DNA from: Mesorhizobium sp.
Lineage (GTDB): Bacteria > Pseudomonadota > Alphaproteobacteria > Rhizobiales > Rhizobiaceae
Direction: 5' to 3'
Length of the DNA: 52,530 nt
NCBI RefSeq assembly: GCF_024710845.1
Contig: NZ_JANJTZ010000055.1
Location: 1-52,530, forward strand
Part shown: positions 24,677 to 33,405 of the stretch, piece by piece
Layout: each line of letters opens with the position of its first letter
Position numbering within the stretch: the first letter of the stretch is position 1
Program-made: the position numbers and the translations under genes
The notes under the pieces: generated by a model
Told to the model about the DNA's origin: nothing
The model's input: the letters and a program-made list of their open reading frames with translations, nothing else
Databases searched by the model: none

Positions 24677-24975
24677 CACGACACCTCCCGCGGCGCGCCG
24701 ACATTATGTTGCCTAGAGGCCGTCGATCCTCTGTGGGACAGCGCCAAATCGCAGGGACGCAACATAACCCCCGGCGCAACATATTCGACCCACTTGCCGG
24801 CGGGACCCTTGGCATTGGCCCTCAGCCGCACCTGCATGGAGCGGCCGCGCGTGTTGCGGACATCACCGACGATCCAGTGGTTGCCGGCGCGATAACCGTT
24901 GGAGAGATACTCGCGGCACACCGCCTCGGCATGTTCGCCGAGACGGCGTGCCAGCTCGGAGGCCAAGCCGGTCAT
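24676..24975 (-). pseudogene. N-terminal fragment of the first toprim gene
   Basis: The first 65-70 residues (LARRLGEHAEAVCREYLSNG, then WIVGDVRNTRGRSMQVRL, then GPAGKWVEY) parallel the start of the intact toprim gene, including the conserved Y-L-S-N-G and G-D-V-R-N-T. Likeness ends near residue 70 (about 24766); the remaining residues look random, and the frame stops at 24676. It reads as the missing front end of the pseudogene at 18158-18930, with the sulfur segment inserted between them. Confidence 0.8.
24704..24783. repeat. Three copies of an 8-9 base motif at the insertion junction
   Basis: TTATGTTGC (24704-24712) is the inverse of GCAACATAA (24759-24767), and GCAACATAT follows at 24776-24784. 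The end of likeness between the toprim fragment and its intact relative falls on the second copy. The motif may be a recombinase site or transposon end; no exact match was noticed at the other junction (18930). Confidence 0.5.
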
Positions 24976-24987
24976 GATCGCCTCCGT

Positions 24988-27900
24988 TCAAGCCGCAGCG
25001 GTGCGGTCGGTGACCCCGACCAGCGTATGGCGATCGAGAAGTGAGGCAAGGATGGTGGAGCCTTGCCCGCCGGTCGGGATGAACAGCCTCAGCTTCCAGG
25101 AGATGATTTCGGAGATCAGCCCAAGGGCCTTCAGCCGCGGGACCATGGCTTCGGTGAAGCCCACCAGCTCGATGCGATAGTCGTTCATGACGCGACTGCG
25201 GCGCAGGATCAGGCCGTCGGCAAGCTGCAGCCCTATCCGACCTTCGATCAGGCCTGTCCACGCTTCGTCGGGCGCAAGCGTCGGCACATCGTCGACACCG
25301 AGATTGCGCAACATGGTCGCGACCAGCGTCGGAGCGATGTGACGGCCGATGATGCGTTCGCCGGCATCGGTCTGTATCCGGTAGACCTGGCAATCATGGT
25401 CAGGCAGACGCCGCCATATCGGCAGGAGCAGGCCTGTGACGATGTGGAAGGTGCTGGTCGTGAACTCCGGGACGGCGGCGACCTCCGCCTGCCACAACTC
25501 GCAGAACAGTTTTCGCTCAGTCGGTTGCCAATGGGTTTCGGCAAGGGCGTCGAGACCGAAGCGCAACTCGTCAGTCGGCCGAAGCAAGCGCACGCGGTGT
25601 TCGACCATGCCGTCGTCGAGCATCAGGCTCGCCGTGGGCAGCTGGATTGCGGCGCGACTCGACCGTGTGTTGACCAGCAAGACCGATTGCGGTTCCGCTC
25701 GCGCGATCGCCAGCGCGTCGGCCAGTCCGAGCGGGCGTATGCGGTCCTTGCGCGCGACCGTCAGCACATGCGACTGCGCGCCCGAGACCGGATGCGTGTA
25801 GACGGTGCGCCGATCGGTGACGACGATGCTTTCCGCTGTGATCGTCTCCAGGCCCTTGTCGTAGGTGCCGGCGGCGATGGCGCCTTCGATCTTCGCGGCC
25901 ATCAACTGCTCGACGACCTCGAACAAAAGATTCTGGGTCTCGATGCGCAGGGCCAGCAGCCGGTTGAGCCAGGTCGTGATCGGCGGCAGCTCATCGCGCA
26001 ACCCGCCCTCGTCGGTCGTCAGCGACAGGCCGGTGACCGCCTCGAAAGTCGAAAGCGAGCATCCCTCGATCTTGCCCTGGTGCAGCAGCCAGTAGAATTG
26101 GCGCAGCGCCGCCCGCGCATAGGGGCTTTCCAGATTGTCCTCGGACCGGAACAGCCCTGCGCCGCCGGTCTGGCGCTGGCCGCGTGTAATCGCGCCCAGC
26201 GTGTCGAGCCGCCTGGCGATGGTCGACAGGAAGCGCTTGCCCGCCTTCACATTGGCGGCCATCGGCCGGAACAGGGGTGGCTGCGCCTGGTTGGTGCGAT
26301 GGGTCCGTCCCAGACCCTGGATGGCGTTGTCGGCGCGCCAGCCGGCTTCGAGCAGATAGTGTTTGCGCAGCCTCTGGTTTTTTGCGCCGAGATCGGCGTG
26401 GTAGGAACGTCCGGTGCCGCCGGCGTCCGAGAAGATCAGCACGCTCTTGTCGTCATCCATGAAGGCTTGGGTTTCGGCGAGATTGGCCGAGCCGGGTCGA
26501 TTCTCGACGGCGAGCCGGTCGATACCGTCTCGGCCGGTCTTCCTGACGATGCGGCGCGAGCGGCCGGTTACCTCGGCCACGATATCGGTGCCGAAATGGT
26601 GGAGGATCTGGTCGAGCGCGCTGCCGACCGGGGGCAACGAAGCGAGCTTCTCGATCATCTCGTCGCGGCGACGGACGGCTTCGCGGCACTGGACCGGATT
26701 GCCGTCCTCGTCATGTACGGGGCGCGAATAGACGTTCCCCTCGGCATCCGAATATTCTTCGAACAGCTGTGTCGGGAAGGAATGCATCAAGTACCCGCCG
26801 ACGTATTCCCTCGGCGTGACATCAACGTGGAGATCAGACCATTCCTCGGTGGGGATCTCAGCAAGCCGGCGCTCCATCAGCGCCTCGCCGGTCGAGACGA
26901 TCTGCACCACCGCCGAGTGACCGTCGGCGCGGTCCTGCTCGATCGCGCCGATCAGGGTCGGCGTCATCATCGAGGTGATCAAATGCGAGAAGAAGCGTTG
27001 CTTGGTGCTTTCGAAGGCTGAACGCGCCGCCGCCTTGGCGTTGCGGTTCAGCGTGCCAGACTCGCTGGTGATATTGGCGGCCTCGAGCGCGGCGGTCAGG
27101 TTGTTATGGATGACCTGGAAGGCGTCCGCATAGGCATTGTAGATGCGAATCTGCTCCTCGGTCAGCTCGTGTTCGAGGAGGTCGTATTCGACGCCGTCAT
27201 AGGAGAGCGAGCGCGACATATAGAGACCGAGCGACTTGAGGTCGCGGGCGAGCACCTCCATCGCAGCGACGCCGCCATCCTCGATTGCCGCGACGAACTC
27301 GGCACGATTGGCGAAGGGGAAATCCTCGCTGCCCCAGATGCCGAGGCGCTGCGCATAGGCAAGGTTCTCGACTGCGGTGGCGCCCGTTGCCGAGACATAG
27401 ACGATGCGGGCGTCGGGCAGCGCGTGCTGCAGCCGCAGTCCCGCCTTGCCCTGCTGCGACGGGGCGACGTCGCCACGCTCGCTTTTGCCGCCAGCGGCAT
27501 TGGCCATGGCGTGGGCCTCGTCGAAGACGATGACGCCGTCAAAAGGCTTTTCGGTCCCCGTCGGGCCTTCTGCCCTCCCCGCCCCGTTCTCTCCAGTCCC
27601 TGTCGCGCCTCCGGCGCTCCCCGCCTCTTGGCCAACCCAGTCGATGATCTGAGCGATACGGGACTTCTTGCCGTCGCGTTCCTGGGAGCGGAGCGTTGCA
27701 TAGGTCGTGAACAGGATGCCTTCGGCAAGGCGAATCGGCGTGCCCTGCCGATAGCGCGAGAGTGGCTGGACGAGAAGTTTTTCCTGGCCAAGTGCTGCCC
27801 AATCGCGCTGGGCGTCTTCCAGCAATTTGTCGGACTTGGAGATCCAGATCGCGCGCCGACGGCCCTGCAGCCAATTATCGAGGATGATGCCGGCGACTTG

Positions 27901-29526
27901 CCGCCCCTTGCCGCAGCCGGTTCCGTCGCCCAAAAACCATCCACGGCGGAAACGCACAGCGTTCGCAGCGCCTTCTGGCGCAGCCGAGACGACATCGCAG
28001 GTTTCGTCGACCGTCCAGGCGCCGGCGAGATGGCCGGAATGCGCTTCACCTGCATAGATCACACTTTCGATCTGGGCGTCGGACAGCAGGCCCTCGTCGA
28101 TGATCGCATCAGGCAGGAGGGGCCGGTAAGACGGCTTCGGCGGCGCGACCGCGGCCATGGCGGCTGACTGCACGAGGGGTGTCGGATGCGGTTTGGCGCG
28201 CGGGATGTGGATCGACTGGAGCGCGTAGGGCTCATAGATCGTGTCGGTAAGCCGGCCGCCCTCCTCCGGCATCCAGTCGCTGAGTTCATAGGCAAGCCGA
28301 ACCGGAGGCGTGGCGCCGGGCACGACCGGTCGGGTGGGCTTCGCCCGGGCAACCGGGCGGGCCGGCCGGATGGTCTTCGCAACAGACGCCGCAACTCTGA
28401 TTGGTGCGGCTGCCGGCGCGGATCGCGCGGCCATCTGCATGGCGGCATTGCGCAGGATGCCGCTCGACAGGGCGCCGATCGAATCCGGGAAGCCGCCTGG
28501 TGTCCGGGGCGGCAGATCGGAAATCCAGGAGAGCAGCGTCTCGACGTCCGTGGCCCTGCCCGGCGAGGCGACGGAGTTGGACGGATCGGGCGCTGGCGTC
28601 TTGTCGATCACGGTCAGGCGGGTTTCGGCAGTCGTGCCATGACGGGCATAGACGCGGCCGTCGATCGCAGCGGTGAAGATGACCCTGCCCTGCTGCTGGA
28701 GCCGCTCGAAGGCGGGCCGCCATTTGGGGTTTTCGGGGGAAAGCCCGGTGCCGGTGATGGCGACAAGACGCCCGCCGGGACGGAGTCGAGCAAAGGCGGA
28801 AGACAGATGCCGCCATGCCGCGTCGCCGACATGGCCGTCGACATGAGCACCCACGGTGAAGGGCGGATTCATCAGAACGACGGACGGCGCGATGACAGCG
28901 TCGAGATGATCGTCGATGTGGGCTGCGTCGTGTCGGGAAACAGGAGCGCGCGGGAACAGCAGGCCAAGCAGATCCGCGCGCATCACGGCAAACTCGTTGA
29001 GGACGAGCGAAGCCCGGGCGATCTCGGCATGGACGGCGAGAAGGCCGGTGCCGGCCGAGGGTTCGAGAACGATATCCGAAGAGGAGGTCGCCGCGGCGTG
29101 AGCGGTGACGAAAGCGAGTGGCAGCGGCGTCGACAGTTGCTGCATGGCCTGGCTCTCGTCGGAACGCCGTGTGTGGGTGGGAACAAGTTCGGCGATGCGT
29201 CTCATCATCGCCAGCGTCGCCTCGGGCGAGGCCGATCGGGACAGGATCGCCGGGCCGAAGTGGCGCAGAAAGAGAACCTGGGCGGCTTCGAGCGCCTCGT
29301 AGCCGTCCTTCCAGACCCAGAGGCCTTGTGCGTCGGTGCCGCCGAAGCTGTCGGTCATGGCTGTGCGCAGCGCGACGGTGGTGATGGGCTTGCCCTGTTC
29401 GAGAAAGGGCAAGAGCGACACTGCCGCCCGGTGAATCGCCTGGGCGATTTCGATGGTGTGGGATGCTGGCGCGGCAAGGGGAGCGGCCGTCTGGGCGACG
29501 GTCGATGTGGTCGTGACGATGTTCAT
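24988..29526 (-). CDS. Bifunctional N6-adenine methyltransferase / strawberry-notch helicase, 1512 aa
   Basis: The N-terminal third is a class I methyltransferase: SAM site DIVLEPSAGTGLLAVHAEIA near residue 150 and catalytic NPPF near residue 219. The rest is a strawberry-notch-type superfamily 2 helicase: Walker A GDGTGCGKGRQVAG near residue 534, DEAH box (FDEAHAM) near 665, SATGATAVENLAY, and motif VI (IQGLGRTHR) near 1069. Such fusions are carried by plasmids and phages and are suspected of modifying and remodelling incoming or replicating DNA. The ATG at 29526 follows GAAGGACATCTCC; the frame extends to 29697 without a better start. A purine-rich leader lies 80-100 bases upstream. Confidence 0.88.
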   Translation of the reverse strand: MNIVTTTSTVAQTAAPLAAPASHTIEIAQAIHRAAVSLLPFLEQGKPITTVALRTAMTDSFGGTDAQGLWVWKDGYEALEAAQVLFLRHFGPAILSRSASPEATLAMMRRIAELVPTHTRRSDESQAMQQLSTPLPLAFVTAHAAATSSSDIVLEPSAGTGLLAVHAEIARASLVLNEFAVMRADLLGLLFPRAPVSRHDAAHIDDHLDAVIAPSVVLMNPPFTVGAHVDGHVGDAAWRHLSSAFARLRPGGRLVAITGTGLSPENPKWRPAFERLQQQGRVIFTAAIDGRVYARHGTTAETRLTVIDKTPAPDPSNSVASPGRATDVETLLSWISDLPPRTPGGFPDSIGALSSGILRNAAMQMAARSAPAAAPIRVAASVAKTIRPARPVARAKPTRPVVPGATPPVRLAYELSDWMPEEGGRLTDTIYEPYALQSIHIPRAKPHPTPLVQSAAMAAVAPPKPSYRPLLPDAIIDEGLLSDAQIESVIYAGEAHSGHLAGAWTVDETCDVVSAAPEGAANAVRFRRGWFLGDGTGCGKGRQVAGIILDNWLQGRRRAIWISKSDKLLEDAQRDWAALGQEKLLVQPLSRYRQGTPIRLAEGILFTTYATLRSQERDGKKSRIAQIIDWVGQEAGSAGGATGTGENGAGRAEGPTGTEKPFDGVIVFDEAHAMANAAGGKSERGDVAPSQQGKAGLRLQHALPDARIVYVSATGATAVENLAYAQRLGIWGSEDFPFANRAEFVAAIEDGGVAAMEVLARDLKSLGLYMSRSLSYDGVEYDLLEHELTEEQIRIYNAYADAFQVIHNNLTAALEAANITSESGTLNRNAKAAARSAFESTKQRFFSHLITSMMTPTLIGAIEQDRADGHSAVVQIVSTGEALMERRLAEIPTEEWSDLHVDVTPREYVGGYLMHSFPTQLFEEYSDAEGNVYSRPVHDEDGNPVQCREAVRRRDEMIEKLASLPPVGSALDQILHHFGTDIVAEVTGRSRRIVRKTGRDGIDRLAVENRPGSANLAETQAFMDDDKSVLIFSDAGGTGRSYHADLGAKNQRLRKHYLLEAGWRADNAIQGLGRTHRTNQAQPPLFRPMAANVKAGKRFLSTIARRLDTLGAITRGQRQTGGAGLFRSEDNLESPYARAALRQFYWLLHQGKIEGCSLSTFEAVTGLSLTTDEGGLRDELPPITTWLNRLLALRIETQNLLFEVVEQLMAAKIEGAIAAGTYDKGLETITAESIVVTDRRTVYTHPVSGAQSHVLTVARKDRIRPLGLADALAIARAEPQSVLLVNTRSSRAAIQLPTASLMLDDGMVEHRVRLLRPTDELRFGLDALAETHWQPTERKLFCELWQAEVAAVPEFTTSTFHIVTGLLLPIWRRLPDHDCQVYRIQTDAGERIIGRHIAPTLVATMLRNLGVDDVPTLAPDEAWTGLIEGRIGLQLADGLILRRSRVMNDYRIELVGFTEAMVPRLKALGLISEIISWKLRLFIPTGGQGSTILASLLDRHTLVGVTDRTAAA

Positions 29527-29663
29527 GGAGATGTCCTTCGAGCGAGAGTGTCCGCCCCGCCGGCGCGCTCTCTGCGCCCCGGCAAGGCCACACTCCTCCC
29601 GGCCCCACTCTCCCTCCAGCGACCTGGACGAAGAGAGCCGAAGAAGGAATCTCGGGCTGGCGG

Positions 29664-30086
29664 CTAGCTGTCGCCCCTCTCTGGCGATCCGGACCACGGC
29701 GGGACGTTCGGCGAGATATCGCGGGCTTCAAGGACGAAGCCTGCGAGAAGCCGGCGAAGATTCCCCTCTCCGCGCACGTCATCGACCTGAAGTTGCACCA
29801 GACGCGAAATCAGGGCGGCCGCCTTCGGAAACAGAGCGCGCGCGCCGTCGAACTCGATCGCCTCGGCAATTTCATTTCGGCCTTCCGTGTCGACGCGGTC
29901 GATATAGGAAATCAGCCCCTCGCGGCGCTCATCGGCTTCTACCGATTCCGGACAGGACCATGAGCGCATCATTTCGCGGGCGACCTGCGGGGCCATGGCA
30001 ATTGCGTCGGCATCATTGTCGGCGTCAATTGTCATGCTGTCCCAGCAGCGAAGCCAGAAACGGAGTTTTACGATGTATTCGGTCAT
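29664..30086 (-). CDS. Hypothetical protein, 140 aa
   Basis: It begins MTEYIVKLRFWLRCWDSMTIDADNDADAIAMA: a strand-rich start leading into a D-A-D-N-D-A-x-A-I turn seen in several small proteins of these elements, including the one at 37063. The middle is charged (ESVEADERREGLISYIDRV). The ATG at 30086 overlaps the stop of the upstream gene by four bases, fixing the start. Function unknown. Confidence 0.65.
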   Translation of the reverse strand: MTEYIVKLRFWLRCWDSMTIDADNDADAIAMAPQVAREMMRSWSCPESVEADERREGLISYIDRVDTEGRNEIAEAIEFDGARALFPKAAALISRLVQLQVDDVRGEGNLRRLLAGFVLEARDISPNVPPWSGSPERGDS

Positions 30087-30376
30087 TGCCCGGCCTCCCG
30101 TGCACTGCGCATAGCCCTGCGTGTGGCGGTTTTGGCTGGAGCAGCTGTGGCGCCGATCTCCGCGATGTCCAGGATGACGGTGTCGTGCTCGAGTCCGTAG
30201 GAGAGCCCACGGGAGAGAAGGAGCCGGGCGTGAGCCTCCGGCAGTCCGGGCCATGTTTCCGTGACGACGCGGAGAATGACGGCGCGGTCGCGCGGGAAGG
30301 CATAGGCGTTGATTGCCCATTCGATCAGGCCTGGGGCATGGACGAGTGGGCTCGATCCGAGTCGATAGGACGGCAT
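30083..30376 (-). CDS. Hypothetical protein, 97 aa
   Basis: The product (MPSYRLGSSPLVHAPGLIEWAINAY) is mostly helical, with AVILRVVTETWPGLPEAHARLLLSRGLSYG in the middle. ATGA coupling to the next gene supports translation. The ribosome site GTCAGGAGGTTCTC precedes the ATG. Function unknown; the family appears limited to mobile elements as far as I can judge. Confidence 0.65.
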   Translation of the reverse strand: MPSYRLGSSPLVHAPGLIEWAINAYAFPRDRAVILRVVTETWPGLPEAHARLLLSRGLSYGLEHDTVILDIAEIGATAAPAKTATRRAMRSAREAGQ

Positions 30377-30450
30377 GAGAACCTCCTGACGTCAGGTTGA
30401 AGATGGGGGCCTGGTTGGAGCCAGGTCAGGCGGGAGGCCCGCAGGGGCTG

Positions 30451-30906
30451 CTAGTAAAGGCGCCGGAAGGATTGCTTTTCGAATGACCTGCTGTGGCCGG
30501 AAAGCAGGAACGTCCTGCATGCGACATCGATCTGCAGGGTTCCCTCCGCAGCGATTGATGAGTTCCGGGCATCACCGAGCAGATCGTCGAGCATGTTGGA
30601 AAGTGCGGCGAACAGGTGCAGTTTCCGGTGACGGAAGCGTTTTCCTCGGCCTGGTTCCGCGTAGCGGATATGCAGGGCCGGCAGCGTAAAACGGCCGACA
30701 TGGCCAAAAGCGTTGGCACGATGAACCAGACAGCCGAACGGCAGATCCTCGTATTCGATGTCGACCCTGCCAATCCTGGCCGTGGTGAGCACATTGAGAA
30801 TGGCCGTCTTGTTGCGCAGCAGCGCGGCGCGACGACATGGCGGAAGAATGCCGGCCTCATAGACGAGCTTGTCGGTTGGATTTGTCGAGGGACAATCGGT
30901 CATCAT
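30451..30906 (-). CDS. Hypothetical protein, 151 aa
   Basis: The start is one of two adjacent ATGs (30906, 30903) after TTTGGAGAGCC. The protein has an N-terminal helical part (RRAALLRNKTAILNVLTTARIGRVDIEYEDL) that faintly recalls DUF6878 proteins, and a basic C-terminal end. I do not consider the family assignment secure. It precedes the 30083 gene by 74 bases on the same strand. Confidence 0.55.
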   Translation of the reverse strand: MMTDCPSTNPTDKLVYEAGILPPCRRAALLRNKTAILNVLTTARIGRVDIEYEDLPFGCLVHRANAFGHVGRFTLPALHIRYAEPGRGKRFRHRKLHLFAALSNMLDDLLGDARNSSIAAEGTLQIDVACRTFLLSGHSRSFEKQSFRRLY

Positions 30907-31028
30907 GGCTCTCCAAATGAGCAGTCGAGAGGACCAAAGGCGGCAGACCGCTCTCGTCGCGCAGGCTCTCACCCGCTGCCGGTCCTGATCACTCCCGGAA
31001 GCGTTGCATCCTGTGGGCGGAGTGATCG

Positions 31029-31436
31029 CTACTGCTGCCCATCGGGATTACGGCGTTCTTCAATGATCGCCCTTGCCTTCTCCACGGCTGCCATCGCCTT
31101 CGGCAGCCAGCGTTCGAAGTCCACGACCGAAACGCCCATGGGTCGGGCGACAAACGCAAGCTGGTCGAGCAGTTCAGGGAAATGATCGGCCTTGCGTTGG
31201 ATGGTCTCGTCGAAATGCGAGGGAACTGCGATGTCCTTACCCTCATAGGCGGCGCCGGCGCCTTTCGAGATGCCCGTGATGTAGGTGGGGCCGGCGCATT
31301 CATGGTCGGGCAGCTCGCATGACCAGTCGTCGTCCTCGATGGCGAGGCGACACGCTTCCTCGGGGGTGGCGGCGTCATAGATTGCGTGCCGGTAGTATGG
31401 CATGCGGTAGGTGGTTTCGATCGTGAATCTTGGCAT
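31029..31436 (-). CDS. Hypothetical protein, 135 aa
   Basis: It opens with a beta-alpha unit, RFTIETTYRMPYYRHAIYDAATPEEACRLAIEDDDW, resembling the starts of small conserved proteins of rhizobial plasmids, and ends in helices (LPKAMAAVEKARAIIEER). Cys and His in CELPDHECAGP could bind a metal, which is speculative. The start follows GACAGGAGCAAGACC. Function unknown. Confidence 0.65.
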   Translation of the reverse strand: MPRFTIETTYRMPYYRHAIYDAATPEEACRLAIEDDDWSCELPDHECAGPTYITGISKGAGAAYEGKDIAVPSHFDETIQRKADHFPELLDQLAFVARPMGVSVVDFERWLPKAMAAVEKARAIIEERRNPDGQQ

Positions 31437-31558
31437 GGTCTTGCTCCTGTCGGGAAAAGCGATGCCCGACGCGAGCGCCGGGCACGAAGGGAATTCCGGG
31501 GTGTCGGCTCAGGTCGTCGGCACGCTGTTCGGGCCGTGGCCGGTCGACCGCCGATCGA

Positions 31559-31867
31559 TCAGGTTGAGGTTTTGATCTTGCGCCACCAGGCGATGCGTTC
31601 GTCGCGCGTCGCATTCGCCAACCGGCAAAGCAGGTCGCCATGGCATGGCCGGGGTGCGCAGAAGCAGACCAGATCGCAGCCGCGCAGTTCGTCCAGCGCG
31701 CGTAGCAGATCATGCTGGTCTGCGAGCCATCGCTCGTGCTTGGCGATCACAGTCGTGCGATCGCCGTCGCGACCGATGATGAAGCGATTGCCCCATTTCG
31801 ATCCGCGTCCGATATAGCGGGCCCCGGCAGGAACTCCGCTTACGTGCTTGTTGAGCACTTTGCACAT
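31559..31867 (-). CDS. DUF4326 domain protein
   Basis: The 102-residue product matches DUF4326: VLNKHVSGVPAGARYIGRGSKWGN, then GRDGDRTTVIAKHERWLADQ, and the Cys-rich LRGCDLVCFCAPRPCHGDLL near residue 65. The conserved cysteines and histidine suggest metal binding. Members are common in phages and plasmids; the function is unknown. The start follows GACAGGAGCAAGACCG, the same ribosome-site context as the 31029 gene. The 220 bases upstream carry a purine-rich leader motif. Confidence 0.88.
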   Translation of the reverse strand: MCKVLNKHVSGVPAGARYIGRGSKWGNRFIIGRDGDRTTVIAKHERWLADQHDLLRALDELRGCDLVCFCAPRPCHGDLLCRLANATRDERIAWWRKIKTST

Positions 31868-32091
31868 CGGTCTTGCTCCTGTCGATCCGGGAAGTTCCGT
31901 CGTTGGCCCTCAGGCTCGATTGCCGTCTCGGACACCTTTCCGCACAGCCAACAGCCTCGTCCCGGCCCTCCTCTGCCTCCCGCGCAGCGGCCTGCGATGC
32001 AGTGCGTCTGCAAGCGCGTGCCGGCTCGACGTGCACGCCTTGGAGAGATAGTTTCTCGCGTCGTTCGGCGCGTCCCGACGATCGTCTCGAC

Positions 32092-32511
32092 TCACCGCAA
32101 CATTTGGACGGCATCGCAGAAATCGTTGATTGTCTCGGGATGCGTCACGTCGCCAGCCAGACGGTCCAACGTTCCATCCTTGGTTGCCTCGAGTAGAAGA
32201 TTGGCAAGACGATCGATGGTGGGCCTGCGCTGCCTCTGGCGGATCATGGTGTCGGCGACGATCGCTACGCAGGCATCGGCGCTGTAGGGGAAGACCCCGT
32301 TGAGTTCCTCGGCACGGATGGAAGCCTCATTGTATGTCGGGAAGAGTTCCAGCGCCAAGGGGAATGAGTAACCGGGCTCGCCGAGCACTGCTATGCCGAT
32401 CGCAAACCGGTCGTCGCGGTTGATCGGTGAATGAATGGCGACGTAGCAGAAAATCCTGCCGTTGAAGCGGGCTTGCTCGGCGATCGTATCGATCATCTCA
32501 TCAACTCCCAT
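32092..32511 (-). CDS. Hypothetical protein, 139 aa (or 134)
   Basis: Two starts are possible: ATG 32511 with a weak site, or ATG 32496 (MIDTIAEQARFNGRIFCYVA) with GGGAG eight bases upstream. The protein contains YVAIHSPINRDDRFAIGIAVLGEPGYSFP and a helical C-terminal half with RQRQRRPTIDRLANLLLEA. No family recognised. Length and coupling to neighbours suggest a real gene. Confidence 0.6.
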   Translation of the reverse strand: MGVDEMIDTIAEQARFNGRIFCYVAIHSPINRDDRFAIGIAVLGEPGYSFPLALELFPTYNEASIRAEELNGVFPYSADACVAIVADTMIRQRQRRPTIDRLANLLLEATKDGTLDRLAGDVTHPETINDFCDAVQMLR

Positions 32512-32551
32512 GTTTCTTGGTGTAGGTCCTGGACCGGATGGATGGGAGGCA

Positions 32552-32806
32552 TCAGCCATCCACATGGTCGATGCGGGTGATCGCCAGGATCCGCTTCGCG
32601 CAAACCGGGGATGGCTGAACTGCGATCCAGCCCCGCGGAGAAACGCCGATCTGAGCCATCGTGTCGGGCTTTTCTGCCACGAGGTCCGCGAAAGTGATTA
32701 CATCAGGCCGCAAATCCGCGAGCTTCAGGGCAACGAGCAGCGCGGTGGAGTCGACGCCCGCGCCGTAGCATACAGCGAGGGGCCGGCCGGCAAGTTCGGC
32801 GCGCAA
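32552..32806 (-). pseudogene. Truncated PP-loop ATPase (PAPS reductase-like) fragment
   Basis: The 84 residues begin near RAELAGRPLAVCYGAGVDSTALLVALKLADLRPDVITFADL. The G-A-G-V-D-S-T loop is the PP-motif of adenine-nucleotide alpha hydrolases, and the acidic KPDT segment follows. Full relatives, as I recall them on these elements, are around 300 residues; here the family pattern stops after residue 50. No ATG starts the frame (TTG at 32806). A short functional form is possible but less likely. Confidence 0.6.
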
Positions 32807-32943
32807 TTGATGGCGCTGTCGGGGGAGAGCAACATAGAGGGCTCCGTCTGATGGACAGCCGCCACGGCCGTGGACGCGCGAGGCCTTCCACCCTCATGGC
32901 GTCTGGTTGGTAGGGGGGAAACCGCTGCCTTTTCGAGCGAACG

Positions 32944-33297
32944 CTATTCTGCAGCTTTGACGGCATCGGTCTTCCGCCGCTGTTCGAACCAGGCGTCGAA
33001 TTCGGCCTGGCGGCGGGCGCGCGTTTGACGGGCGACCTCGGGCAGCTTGCGCGTGGGAACATCGGCGAGCCGCTTTGGAGCAGGCTCGATGGTGGCGAGG
33101 CTGAGATAGCGCTGGAGATTGGCCGCTAGACGGGCGTTCTTCTTCGAGCGGCGCAGGATCGCGGTCGCGACTTCGTCGCCATCATAGTTTTCGAAGCAAT
33201 TGTCGAAGGCCCGGGTTGGGCGTCGCCCATAGGCGATGACCTGGGCCGCATAATTTACGCGACCACGGAAATTCTCCGGATCGTTGAGGCGTGACAT
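32944..33297 (-). CDS. Hypothetical protein, 117 aa
   Basis: A basic helical protein: MSRLNDPENFRGRVNYAAQVIAYG, then EVATAILRRSKKNARLAANLQRYLS and a C-terminal KLPEVARQTRARRQAEFDAWFEQRR. The pattern suggests nucleic-acid contact, which is unproven. The start follows AAGGAGAACCCCC. No family recognised with certainty. Confidence 0.65.
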   Translation of the reverse strand: MSRLNDPENFRGRVNYAAQVIAYGRRPTRAFDNCFENYDGDEVATAILRRSKKNARLAANLQRYLSLATIEPAPKRLADVPTRKLPEVARQTRARRQAEFDAWFEQRRKTDAVKAAE

Positions 33298-33348
33298 GGG
33301 GGTTCTCCTTGGCTGGAGGGCCTCTTTGCGCAGGCCCGGGGAACGCGA

Positions 33349-33369
33349 AAGCCCGGCGGGGCCGGGCTT
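33349..33369 (-). terminator. Hairpin after the 33406-34188 gene
   Basis: AAGCCCGGC and GCCGGGCTT form a perfect 9-bp stem with loop of three, 37 bases after the minus-strand stop at 33406. Only a short T run follows on the minus strand. Confidence 0.6.
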
Positions 33370-33405
33370 CGAGGGGCTGGTAAGTGCGTGATCCGGGTCG
33401 CGCGA

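Noticed and set aside
24704-24784. A CRISPR-like repeat array
   Set aside because: Only three short copies, one inverted, with unequal spacing; no cas genes in the window.
25063-27021. A 652-residue plus-strand reading frame
   Set aside because: It lies antisense to the methyltransferase-helicase; high GC keeps the opposite frame open.
28186-29667. Long frames on both strands over the methyltransferase part
   Set aside because: They are out-of-frame shadows; only the frame with SAM-binding and NPPF motifs is coherent.
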